DNA of 9,629 nt from Erysipelotrichaceae bacterium. GTDB taxonomy: Bacteria; Bacillota_I; Bacilli_A; Erysipelotrichales; Erysipelotrichaceae. The notes under the pieces were generated by a model, which was given only the letters and a program-made list of their open reading frames with translations, ran no database searches and was not told the DNA's origin. Below are positions 1 through 5,760 of this stretch, one piece after another. Within the stretch, counting starts at the first letter, position 1. Every line of letters starts with the position of its first letter. A program made the position numbers and the translations under genes. Location: positions 1 to 9,629 of the forward strand of contig JANJWY010000071.1 of NCBI GenBank assembly GCA_024709285.1, read 5' to 3'.

Positions 1-912
1 ACCAAACGTTTCAATATATACGGACAACGGATGACTGTGACCGATCGCATAAGCCAATTGAATCTCCAATCGATCAGCCAATCCCGCGGCAACGACGCTT
101 TTCGCGACATAGCGGGCATAATACGCAGCGGAACGATCCACCTTGCTTGGATCTTTCGAACTGAAACAACCCCCGCCGATACGACCCATACCGCCATACG
201 TGTCAACGACGATTTTTCTTCCGGTCGTTCCTGAATCACCGAAGGAACCGCCGACGATAAATGATCCGCTTGGATTAATAAAGAACTTTGTGTTATCATC
301 CAGCCACTTCGGGTCAATGGTCTTCAAGATGATTTCATTTAACACGACATCACGAATGGTTTCCTGACTTACATTTTCCGCATGTTGTGTAGAAACGACG
401 ACCGCCGTGATGCGAACCGGTTTGTGATCGATATATTCAACTGTGACCTGAGTTTTTCCGTCCGGTCGCAGCCAATCAAATTGCTTCTTAGCTTCACTTA
501 ACGCACGAGAAAGCTGATGTGCCGTAATGATAGCCAAAGGCATAAGTTCTTCGGTTTCATTTGTAGCATAACCAAACATAAGTCCCTGATCGCCTGCACA
601 AGTTACATCTTGAGCAACAGCATTGTAAATTTCCTGAGACTGCCCGTTCACTTTAACAATGACATCGTAATCTTCGGTGTAACCGATATCCTTGATGACA
701 CCTTTCGCAATTGAAGCATAATCAATGACTGCCTTCGTATTTGCTTCACCGTAAATCAAAACCAGCTCATCCTTAATGGTCGTTTCAACTGCCATTTTAG
801 AATGTGGGTCCTGACTTAAAGCCGCGTCTAAAATCGCATCTGCAATTTGATCACAAATCTTATCCGGATGACCGTCCGTGACGCTTTCCGACGTAAATAA
901 AAATCTTTCCAT
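1..912 (-). CDS. metK: S-adenosylmethionine synthetase (partial, C-terminus beyond window)
   Basis: Makes S-adenosylmethionine from methionine and ATP in the cytosol. The first 304 codons are present and the frame is still open at base 1; the family is usually near 390-400 residues, so roughly a quarter is missing. Recognisable landmarks are the N-terminal FTSESVTDGHPDKICDQ block with the ATP-site His, a CAGDQGLMFGY block (usually GAGDQG), the GDSGTTGRKIVVDTYGG block and the GGGCFSSKDPSKVDRSAAY phosphate-binding loop (commonly GGGAFSGKD). The start is the ATG at 910-912, preceded by a strong AGGAGG about 8 nt upstream. The leader holds a SAM riboswitch and intrinsic terminator, so feedback by its own product is expected. 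Gly-to-Cys in the hexapeptide is mildly unusual, but the protein otherwise looks intact and functional. Confidence 0.98.
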   Translation of the reverse strand, partial: MERFLFTSESVTDGHPDKICDQIADAILDAALSQDPHSKMAVETTIKDELVLIYGEANTKAVIDYASIAKGVIKDIGYTEDYDVIVKVNGQSQEIYNAVAQDVTCAGDQGLMFGYATNETEELMPLAIITAHQLSRALSEAKKQFDWLRPDGKTQVTVEYIDHKPVRITAVVVSTQHAENVSQETIRDVVLNEIILKTIDPKWLDDNTKFFINPSGSFIVGGSFGDSGTTGRKIVVDTYGGMGRIGGGCFSSKDPSKVDRSAAYYARYVAKSVVAAGLADRLEIQLAYAIGHSHPLSVYIETFG

Positions 913-936
913 AAGTTATTCCTCCTATATTTAAAT

Positions 937-966
937 AAAAAAGTCTTCTCACGCATAAGAGAAGAC
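937..966 (-). terminator. Intrinsic terminator of the metK leader (attenuator)
   Basis: On the minus strand the perfect 8-bp stem GUCUUCUC/GAGAAGAC (959-966 with 943-950) encloses an 8-nt loop and is followed by six U (937-942). It lies about 25 nt upstream of the metK start and downstream of the SAM aptamer, the normal position for an expression-platform terminator. An alternative pairing exists between UCUCUUAU (955-962, terminator 5' arm plus loop) and AUAAGGGA (983-990, the 3' strand of aptamer P1). It gives eight consecutive pairs including one G-U and would block the terminator when the aptamer is not closed. Confidence 0.93.
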
Positions 967-983
967 ACGATTACGCTCGATTT

Positions 984-1080
984 CCCTTATCGTTGTTAGC
1001 GGAACCACCTTTCATGTTTTATTCATGGAGGTTGGCGTGGGGTCAACGAGCTAACTCTCTACCCCATCTCTTGATAAAAA
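984..1080 (-). promoter_or_regulatory. SAM-I-clan riboswitch (SAM-I/IV-variant-like) controlling metK
   Basis: A hand fold of the minus-strand leader gives the SAM-I-clan core. P1 is UUUUUAUC (1073-1080) with GAUAAGGG (984-991), followed by the typical AAGAG. P2a is a 6-bp UGGGGU/ACCCCA helix (1061-1066 with 1038-1043) with a kink-turn-like asymmetric loop containing GUUG. P2b is GAG/CUC. The P2 loop GUUAGC (1050-1055) is perfectly complementary to GCUAAC (995-1000) between P3 and P1, the clan's defining pseudoknot. P3 pairs GCC-A-ACCU (1029-1036) with AGGU-GGU (1004-1010), matching the conserved GCAACC/GGUGC core with its bulged A. I see no P4 hairpin inside the junction, which points away from classical SAM-I and toward the SAM-I/IV variant. 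With metK downstream, SAM binding should favour P1 and the terminator. The assignment is from a manual fold; subclass is less sure than clan. Confidence 0.9.
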
Positions 1081-1090
1081 GACCAAAGTT

Positions 1091-1119
1091 ATTTAAACAT
1101 ATTGTTTACAAATATGCAA
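1091..1119 (-). promoter_or_regulatory. Probable sigma-A promoter of metK leader
   Basis: A TTGCAT -35 (1114-1119) and TTAAAT -10 (1091-1096) are separated by 17 bp. The predicted start near 1084 falls just upstream of the riboswitch P1 strand at 1080, so the transcript would begin with the aptamer. This agreement with the RNA structure is the main support. Confidence 0.65.
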
Positions 1120-1145
1120 GGATTTTTTTATAAATACTAAACTTT

Positions 1146-2003
1146 TTATTCAAGAGGCTTCCGATAATAGTTACCAAGCACACGTTCCGTTTTACTTATG
1201 TCAATGAAGACTTTCGAATCTACACTCTGAGCGATAGAAACGATGTCCTCCACCTCAAAAGCATTGACGACCATGTATAACATGCATTTGGGTTGTTTGG
1301 AATATCCGCCCTCACCCCAAAGTTTCGTAATGCCATGCCGAGTCGTTTTCAGTACTGCTTCAATGATTTCATCCGGCATATCCGTAAAAAGCCGCAAACT
1401 CATCAGTTTATAACGCTGATGCATCGAATTGACGACTTGTGTAGAAACATACTGATAGATGATCGAATATAATGCCTTTTCCCAGCCAAACAATAATCCG
1501 GCAATGATCAGCAACACGCTGTTACCATATAGAATATACTGCCAGGCAGGGGCATTGGTCTTATTGGAAATATAAATAGCAATAAAGTCCGTACCGCCGC
1601 CACTGGCATTGGCTGCCAAAGCCAAGGAAGCACTGATACCGGAAAGGATTCCGCCAAAAATGGAAATCAAAACGATATCATAGGTTATATCAATTTCCGG
1701 AATCACAGCAACCAAAATACTGACTAAAGCATATTGCAGAACTGAATAACGTGTAAACCACTTACCGACATACTTATAGACCAAGTAAGTCGGAATGATA
1801 TTAAAAGTCACATATAATAGGCCAAACGGGATGTCAATGCCAAATTCCCGAAAAACCAGCCGAGAGATCAGTACCGCAAGACCGCTGAAACCACCGGGAA
1901 AAAGACCTCCGGCACTTATGAATACTTTTAAAGCAAGTGCCGAAATCACGGCACTGACGATGATCATAAAAGTTGTTTTAAAGTGCTTGTTTTTTAATAC
2001 CAT
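1146..2003 (-). CDS. YitT-family membrane protein (DUF161 plus DUF2179)
   Basis: A 285-residue protein with a hydrophobic N-terminal two-thirds and a soluble C-terminal domain. Membrane-type stretches lie roughly at residues 11-30, 35-50, 58-77, 88-102, 110-132 and 156-173. The GGLFPGGFSGLA segment (32-43) and the NASGGGTDF block (132-140) are typical of the YitT/DUF161 family. The C-terminal part from about 207, with HGITKLWGEGGYS and a VDSKVFIDIS stretch, matches the DUF2179 domain usually fused to it. The family's biochemical role is not established and I do not assign a substrate. An ATG at 2036 is in frame, but the one at 2001-2003 is preferred: it has GAAGGAG 5-6 nt upstream, and the longer start would precede the predicted transcription start. 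It appears monocistronic, with its own promoter, upstream of the separately promoted metK. Confidence 0.92.
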   Translation of the reverse strand: MVLKNKHFKTTFMIIVSAVISALALKVFISAGGLFPGGFSGLAVLISRLVFREFGIDIPFGLLYVTFNIIPTYLVYKYVGKWFTRYSVLQYALVSILVAVIPEIDITYDIVLISIFGGILSGISASLALAANASGGGTDFIAIYISNKTNAPAWQYILYGNSVLLIIAGLLFGWEKALYSIIYQYVSTQVVNSMHQRYKLMSLRLFTDMPDEIIEAVLKTTRHGITKLWGEGGYSKQPKCMLYMVVNAFEVEDIVSIAQSVDSKVFIDISKTERVLGNYYRKPLE

Positions 2004-2025
2004 GGTAGCTCCTTCGTTATATAAC

Positions 2026-2054
2026 ATTATACACATTTAAAAAATTCATTGAAA
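2026..2054 (-). promoter_or_regulatory. Promoter of the YitT-family gene
   Basis: A consensus TATAAT -10 (2026-2031) lies 17 bp from a TTTCAA -35 (2049-2054). Transcription would start near 2019, leaving a short leader with the ribosome binding site ahead of the ATG at 2003. The -35 sits about 20 bp past the stop codon of the upstream Cys-rich gene. Confidence 0.75.
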
Positions 2055-2073
2055 GTAAAAGATGGACATTCGA

Positions 2074-2547
2074 TTACTTCGGACAATCAACACAGCTCAG
2101 ATTTGTACAGTTTATACATATTGTGCATTGTGTAAAGAAATCCTCGATCCTTTTAATTTGAGCATCAAATTTATGTTTTGAAAATGTTGCCTCGATTAAC
2201 AGCTCCTGATCAAAAAAAATACCGAATCTTTCACCATCGATTCTCTTATATTTCATTTTTGGTGAATAACGAAACCAAATCGGCTGGCGGGTTACTTTGC
2301 ATTTAATTTTAAAAAAAACGATTTTCCTTAGCACACACAGGCAAATAGGAATGTTTTTACGAACATCGATTTTGTCTTTTACGCAAAAGGTCGCGGTCTG
2401 TAAATCACTTCCGAAATGTCTGCATTTTCTATCCATATAAACCTCAATATTCAGTTTTATTAACTCCGAGAATCTGTTAACTCCATAAACCATTGATTCA
2501 TCGTTGGGTTGCCCGACGACGATAAGAGCACGTTCAAAAATTTGCAT
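2074..2547 (-). CDS. Unrecognised Cys-rich hypothetical protein
   Basis: A 157-residue protein I do not recognise. It has no signal peptide or clear membrane segment. The middle (about 62-105) is strongly basic and hydrophobic. Ten cysteines occur, and five are clustered at the very C-terminus as C141-x2-C144-x2-C147-x4-C152-x2-C155-P. That spacing is close to, but not the same as, a [4Fe-4S] ferredoxin motif, and could equally bind zinc. A convincing AAGGGGAG ribosome binding site precedes the ATG, which supports translation. The gene looks more AT-rich than its neighbours and stands alone between the ridA terminator and the yitT promoter. I found no convincing promoter in the 70 bases upstream and no terminator after it. 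It could be an accessory or lineage-specific gene; the function is unknown. Confidence 0.7.
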   Translation of the reverse strand: MQIFERALIVVGQPNDESMVYGVNRFSELIKLNIEVYMDRKCRHFGSDLQTATFCVKDKIDVRKNIPICLCVLRKIVFFKIKCKVTRQPIWFRYSPKMKYKRIDGERFGIFFDQELLIEATFSKHKFDAQIKRIEDFFTQCTICINCTNLSCVDCPK

Positions 2548-2616
2548 GTTTCTCTCCCCTTTAGAAATATATATGCATTAAAGCTCTTTTCTCCTACAAT
2601 TCATTCAATTTTACGC

Positions 2617-2642
2617 AAAAAAAAGCTGCGACTACCCGCAGC
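2617..2642 (-). terminator. Intrinsic terminator of ridA, overlapping its stop codon
   Basis: The minus strand has a GCUGCG/CGCAGC 6-bp stem (2637-2642 with 2625-2630), a 6-nt loop and eight consecutive U (2617-2624). The 5' arm is made of the last Cys codons of the ridA tail and the loop contains the UAG stop, so coding and termination signals are superimposed. Confidence 0.93.
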
Positions 2643-3165
2643 AACATCCATCTTCACAAGTCTCTTCACCGTGTGTATGTTCATGATCGCCACCGCAACC
2701 ACAACCTTCTTCACCTTCACAGCATCCTTCATCTCCACAACCGCATCCTTCATGTTCATGTTGGTGCATGTGAGCCTCATATGCCAAGGTGTCGATAACT
2801 AAACACTCGATTTCAATCTTTGCGCCTTTGGGTAACGCGGCAACTTGTACGGTCGAACGGGCCGGATATGGTTGCATAAAATACGTAGCATAAATCTGAT
2901 TCATTAAGTCAAAATCGCCCAAATCGGTCATAAACACAGTCGTTTTCACGATATGACGGGTTTCAAGTCCCATTTCAGCCAAGATGGCCTCCATGTTTTT
3001 CAACACTTGATACGTTTGCTCTTGAATACCGCCCGCAACGATTTCATTGGTCAATGGGTCTATCGGTAACTGCCCGGACATGTAAACAAAGTCTCCCAAC
3101 TTGACAGCTGGGGAATATGGCCCTATTGCTTTAGGCGCATTGGTTGATTCTATTGTCGTAAACAT
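2632..3165 (-). CDS. ridA: RidA (YjgF/YER057c/UK114) imine deaminase with His/Cys-rich C-terminal tail
   Basis: RidA proteins hydrolyse reactive enamine/imine intermediates released by PLP enzymes such as threonine dehydratase. The 177-residue product has a full RidA core (about 1-128): GPYSP with Tyr17, YMSGQLP with Ser30-Gly31, PARSTVQVAALPKGAKIEIE with Arg103 and Glu120. The key imine-deaminase Arg is therefore present. The family is normally near 125-130 residues; here residues 132-177 form an extra tail with 7 His (132, 134, 136, 138, 161, 163, 165) and 10 Cys (141, 143, 148, 149, 155, 157, 170, 174-176), rich in Gly and Glu. The tail reads in frame without interruption and looks like a metal-binding appendage; that is inference. 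The start is the ATG at 3163-3165, with AGGAGG about 8 nt upstream; an in-frame ATG further upstream lacks this spacing. A 48-codon membrane protein gene precedes it by 33 nt, probably in the same transcript. Confidence 0.95.
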   Translation of the reverse strand: MFTTIESTNAPKAIGPYSPAVKLGDFVYMSGQLPIDPLTNEIVAGGIQEQTYQVLKNMEAILAEMGLETRHIVKTTVFMTDLGDFDLMNQIYATYFMQPYPARSTVQVAALPKGAKIEIECLVIDTLAYEAHMHQHEHEGCGCGDEGCCEGEEGCGCGGDHEHTHGEETCEDGCCCG

Positions 3166-3198
3166 GACATTTCCTCCTATTTTCAGATGTGGCAATAA

Positions 3199-3345
3199 TT
3201 ACCACTCTTTATAATACTCGATTTCCTCTTCGATCAAACGTTTGCGCCTGCGGATATAAAAACTGCGCAAAACTAAAAATAAAGCAGCTGCAACGATAAC
3301 TGTAATAAAAGCTAAGGACAAAAAATCGTTAACACTGCTGACCAT
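3199..3345 (-). CDS. 48-aa single-pass membrane microprotein
   Basis: A short gene below usual ORF cut-offs. The predicted product has a polar N-terminus (MVSSVND), a continuous hydrophobic helix at about residues 8-26, a positive cluster RRRKR at 32-36 and an acidic/aromatic tail ending EYYKEW. This is the pattern of an N-out/C-in single-pass membrane protein. Support for its reality includes a GAGGTG ribosome binding site about 7 nt before the ATG, a good sigma-A promoter just upstream, a TAA stop and a plausible composition. It lies 33 nt ahead of ridA and is probably co-transcribed with it. No family was recognised; it may be a membrane anchor or regulator, but no function is claimed. Confidence 0.75.
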   Translation of the reverse strand: MVSSVNDFLSLAFITVIVAAALFLVLRSFYIRRRKRLIEEEIEYYKEW

Positions 3346-3364
3346 CCGATTCACCTCGCAGTAT

Positions 3365-3393
3365 ATTATAAAGCACTGACATCAACTTTACAA
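3365..3393 (-). promoter_or_regulatory. Promoter of the microprotein-ridA unit
   Basis: A TTGTAA -35 (3388-3393) and a perfect TATAAT -10 (3365-3370) have 17-bp spacing. The expected start near 3358 leaves a short leader before the 48-codon gene, making that gene the first of the ridA transcript. Confidence 0.8.
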
Positions 3394-3406
3394 TCCAATC
3401 GCAATA

Positions 3407-3982
3407 TCATTTATTATCAATAAACAACGGAAGATAGCCGAAAATCATGGAAACAATGAATAATACCAAAGAGAAAAGCAAGCCGGACACTCCACCGACA
3501 AACAATACCCAACCACCCAACTGTAAAGAAAGCGCTGCTTCCAAGCCCGTCGATGACCACATAGCATTGGCAATCGAATAAATGGCTGCCGCTAGCTGAA
3601 CCGTAAGTAACATGATCAGAATTTTGGCGGATTGATGGATTCGCTTATGCTGTTGGTTCAGTGTCTTTGAAAACATGATCAATCCCCCGCCAAACACCAA
3701 CACCCACTGTTCCACTCGCAACGTAGAAATAAAGCCCATGGCCAAGCGCACGGGCTGCCACGGTGTATTAAGCGTCATAGTCAGCCAGCGGGTCAGCCAA
3801 AGCAACTGCACCCCGGCAAACGATGTCAGATTTAGAATATCATTGGGCGATTCGATTGCGCGCATCGATATTCCCAACCATGCATTTAAAAAACTTACAT
3901 ACCCCGAGCAGATCAGTACAGCGAAAAGCAGTACATAAAACCGCTTTGTAAATGTATCTACCAGCTTGTCGATCCGTCTCAT
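3407..3982 (-). CDS. Unrecognised multi-pass membrane protein
   Basis: A 191-residue membrane protein with no family I can name. It has a short basic N-terminus and hydrophobic stretches at about 15-36, 54-71 (weaker), 91-105, 119-140 and 156-185, so four to six membrane passes. A charged, His-containing loop (KTLNQQHKRIHQSAK, 106-120) separates two of them. No catalytic motif stands out. The start is placed at the ATG at 3980-3982, which overlaps the trmL stop as ATGA and has GGAG about 9 nt upstream inside trmL; this suggests translational coupling. It is the last gene of the five-gene operon. No hairpin terminator was seen between its stop and the following promoter at 3393. Confidence 0.85.
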   Translation of the reverse strand: MRRIDKLVDTFTKRFYVLLFAVLICSGYVSFLNAWLGISMRAIESPNDILNLTSFAGVQLLWLTRWLTMTLNTPWQPVRLAMGFISTLRVEQWVLVFGGGLIMFSKTLNQQHKRIHQSAKILIMLLTVQLAAAIYSIANAMWSSTGLEAALSLQLGGWVLFVGGVSGLLFSLVLFIVSMIFGYLPLFIDNK

Positions 3983-4491
3983 ACATCTCGCTCCAGCCAA
4001 TCCTCACCCTTTAACACTTCACTCTTCGACAAATCCGGATAATCCAATTGGCGCAACACCTCATACACAACGATAGCCACCGAGTTTGACAAATTAAGAC
4101 TTCGGGCATCGGGGACCATCGGTATCCGCATGCACGTATCAAGATGATTTCGCAGGATTGATTTGGGTATACCCGTACTTTCTCTGCCGAATATCAAAAA
4201 TATATCTTCCTTTGATTCATTGAAGTTCATCTGTGAATGCGGCTTTCTTCCATAACGGGTAACAAAATAATAATCACCCGGATATTTCTCAGTAAAATCT
4301 TGCCAATCCGGATGAATCTGATGAACACACAAATCCCGATAATCTAAACCGCTGCGACGCAAATGTTTTTCATTCAAAGAAAAGCCCAGCGGCTCGATCA
4401 AATGCAGCATAGCACCGGTAGCTGTACAGGTTCTCATGATATTACCGGTGTTTTGCGGAATTTCCGGCTGATATAAAACAATGTGAATCAT
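3979..4491 (-). CDS. trmL: tRNA (cytidine(34)/5-carboxymethylaminomethyluridine(34)-2'-O)-methyltransferase
   Basis: A SPOUT-class methyltransferase that 2'-O-methylates the wobble nucleotide 34 of particular leucine tRNAs using SAM. At 170 residues it is a compact single-domain member without an extra RNA-binding domain, as expected for TrmL. The three knot motifs are visible: LYQPEIPQNTGNIMRTC with Arg20, IFLIFGRESTGIP (97-109), and MRIPMVPDARSLNLSNSVAIVVYEVLRQ, quoted here in part as RSLNLSNSVAIVVYE (130-144). The RRSGLDYRDL segment (45-54) is also characteristic. The ATG overlaps the stop of the upstream membrane gene (ATGA, 4488-4491) and has AAGGAG 8 nt upstream. Motif detail fits TrmL better than the longer SpoU/TrmH rRNA methylases. 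Confidence 0.95.
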   Translation of the reverse strand: MIHIVLYQPEIPQNTGNIMRTCTATGAMLHLIEPLGFSLNEKHLRRSGLDYRDLCVHQIHPDWQDFTEKYPGDYYFVTRYGRKPHSQMNFNESKEDIFLIFGRESTGIPKSILRNHLDTCMRIPMVPDARSLNLSNSVAIVVYEVLRQLDYPDLSKSEVLKGEDWLERDV

Positions 4492-5162
4492 GCATTTCTC
4501 TCCTTATGCACAAAGAAATAACTCAGACCGATTACCAAAGCCAATCCGCTTACAGAAGCAAGGATGATTCGCGTGACCAAAGAAATAAAGAAATCAAGCG
4601 GTACCATCATGATAAGCCGATCCGTATTGGGGTTAAGTAGCCATAAATCATTTCTGAAAAATATCAGATGAAACGTTGTCCAAAAGGTATTAAAGTCAAT
4701 GAGTGCAGCCATTACAATGAATCCGATAAGTGCAAACATGACTGTTGAAGCATTTTTGACAGCCTGCCAATGCTGTTCAAAGGAGAATTTCTTGCGCAAT
4801 ACATCTAAAATCAAAATGCTCAGAAACAGCCCGGCGAGCAAATTGCGAATGAGTATTGCATTAAGATACAAGTCTCTGACATCGACCATATGATCGACTT
4901 CCCGCTTGTTAAACATCATTTCCCTGCCGCCATCGACCGTGACGAGTACATCGAGCGAATCTTTCTTTCCACGGGTGTAATCCAACAGTACTTCGGTTGA
5001 TATCATCAGATCTTCAAATGAAATCCCGATTTCTTCGGCGGAATCATTTTCAGAATAAAAATCCCGAAAGAAATTGATGTCAAAGGACATCACATCGACC
5101 GAGGTGATGATTATAGCAACAAATATTGAAATATAAGCGATCGTACGAAAAAGTTTAAACAT
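4488..5162 (-). CDS. lit: TIGR01906/DUF1461 membrane protein, probable lipoprotein intramolecular transacylase (Lit-like)
   Basis: A 224-residue integral membrane protein. It has an N-terminal helix (about 6-24), a large extracytoplasmic domain beginning VMSFDINFFRDFY, and further helices at about 101-121, 139-156 and 193-217. DUF1461 hallmarks are FNKREVDHMVDVRDLY (84-99) and the DFNTFWTTFHLIFFRND segment (156-172) followed by WLLNPNTDRLIMMVP. The family includes Lit, which migrates an acyl chain within the N-terminal cysteine of lipoproteins to give the lyso form and is reported to depend on two histidines. His91 and His165 here sit in the corresponding conserved blocks. The family call is firm; the Lit activity is inference. 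The start is the ATG at 5160-5162 with GGAGG about 6 nt upstream. A longer in-frame extension into rdgB has no such support. It overlaps the rdgB stop by 8 nt. Confidence 0.82.
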   Translation of the reverse strand: MFKLFRTIAYISIFVAIIITSVDVMSFDINFFRDFYSENDSAEEIGISFEDLMISTEVLLDYTRGKKDSLDVLVTVDGGREMMFNKREVDHMVDVRDLYLNAILIRNLLAGLFLSILILDVLRKKFSFEQHWQAVKNASTVMFALIGFIVMAALIDFNTFWTTFHLIFFRNDLWLLNPNTDRLIMMVPLDFFISLVTRIILASVSGLALVIGLSYFFVHKERNA

Positions 5163-5760
5163 ATGATTCCTCCGCCAGCAGTTTACAGTATTGTACCACG
5201 GCTTGTAAGGCTTTCGCCCGATGACTGATCGAATTTTTGATTTCGACCGGTAAAACACCAAATGTCTGTGAATATCCTTGCGGGATAAATATCGGATCAT
5301 AACCAAAGCCATTGATGCCTTGAATCGAATCACTGATCGAGCCTTCACACTTGTTTACCGTAATCCAATAAGATCCATCCTCAAACACCAAGGCAATCGA
5401 ACATACAAAGCGTGCCGAACGATCATCAATGTCTTCCAGTTTATCCAAAATTATGGAATTTTTTATCATGTAAGGCGTGTCCTCACCCAGATAGCGGGCA
5501 GAATAAATCCCCGGTGCCCGGTCAAGAGCGTCGATTTCCAATCCGGAATCATCCGCCAAAATCCAGCCATCGGTAAGATCCCGAAGTGCCATTGCCTTTA
5601 TAAGGGCATTTTCGGCATACGTCGATCCACTCTCTTCAACATCGATATCGATGCCGATATCACTTAGCGAAAGAACTTCAAATTCCAGTCCGGCGAGCAT
5701 ATCCTTGATTTCCTGTGCTTTATGTTTATTATTGGTAGCCACAATCAGCCGTTGTTTCAT
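5155..5760 (-). CDS. rdgB: XTP/dITP diphosphatase (RdgB/HAM1, non-canonical purine NTP pyrophosphatase)
   Basis: Hydrolyses dITP, ITP and XTP to monophosphate and pyrophosphate, keeping deaminated purines out of DNA and RNA. The 201-residue length is normal for the family. Seen in order: ATNNKHKAQEI (8-18, phosphate binding), TYAENALIKA (47-56), the ADDSGLEIDAL block (69-79) with the catalytic/metal acidic pair, PGIYSARY (83-90), NGFGYDPIF (150-158) and SHRAKAL (179-185). All major motifs are intact. The ATG at 5758-5760 overlaps the stop of the upstream radical SAM gene as ATGA, and its own end overlaps the Lit-like gene by 8 nt, so it sits in the middle of a coupled operon. Confidence 0.97.
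   Translation of the reverse strand: MKQRLIVATNNKHKAQEIKDMLAGLEFEVLSLSDIGIDIDVEESGSTYAENALIKAMALRDLTDGWILADDSGLEIDALDRAPGIYSARYLGEDTPYMIKNSIILDKLEDIDDRSARFVCSIALVFEDGSYWITVNKCEGSISDSIQGINGFGYDPIFIPQGYSQTFGVLPVEIKNSISHRAKALQAVVQYCKLLAEESYV

Noticed and set aside
999..1010. T-box-like GGTGGTTCCGC in the metK leader
   Set aside because: It resembles the T-box antiterminator core, but it is fully explained as P3 3' strand plus pseudoknot strand of the SAM-clan fold; no specifier-loop stem I is apparent and the downstream gene is metK.
2004..2036. Longer start for the YitT-family gene
   Set aside because: The upstream ATG coincides with the -10 region of a consensus promoter, so it would not be in the mRNA; the ATG at 2003 has the ribosome binding site.
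2635..2772. His/Cys-rich ridA tail as a frameshift artefact
   Set aside because: The frame continues uninterrupted from the core, the Cys/His grouping is regular, and the stop sits neatly in a terminator; a random alternative frame would be unlikely to look like this.
2509..2802. Plus-strand frame across the ridA tail
   Set aside because: A Thr/Phe/Met-rich shadow of the His/Cys-rich tail codons, running through the ridA terminator; no supporting signals.
5163..5348. N-terminal extension of the Lit-like gene to an ATG at 5348
   Set aside because: It would overlap rdgB by almost 200 nt, has a basic non-membrane composition unlike DUF1461 N-termini, and the ATG at 5162 has a good ribosome binding site.
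5278..5667. 129-codon plus-strand open frame antisense to rdgB
   Set aside because: It lies entirely within rdgB, whose motifs are all intact; no ribosome binding site or recognisable protein features.
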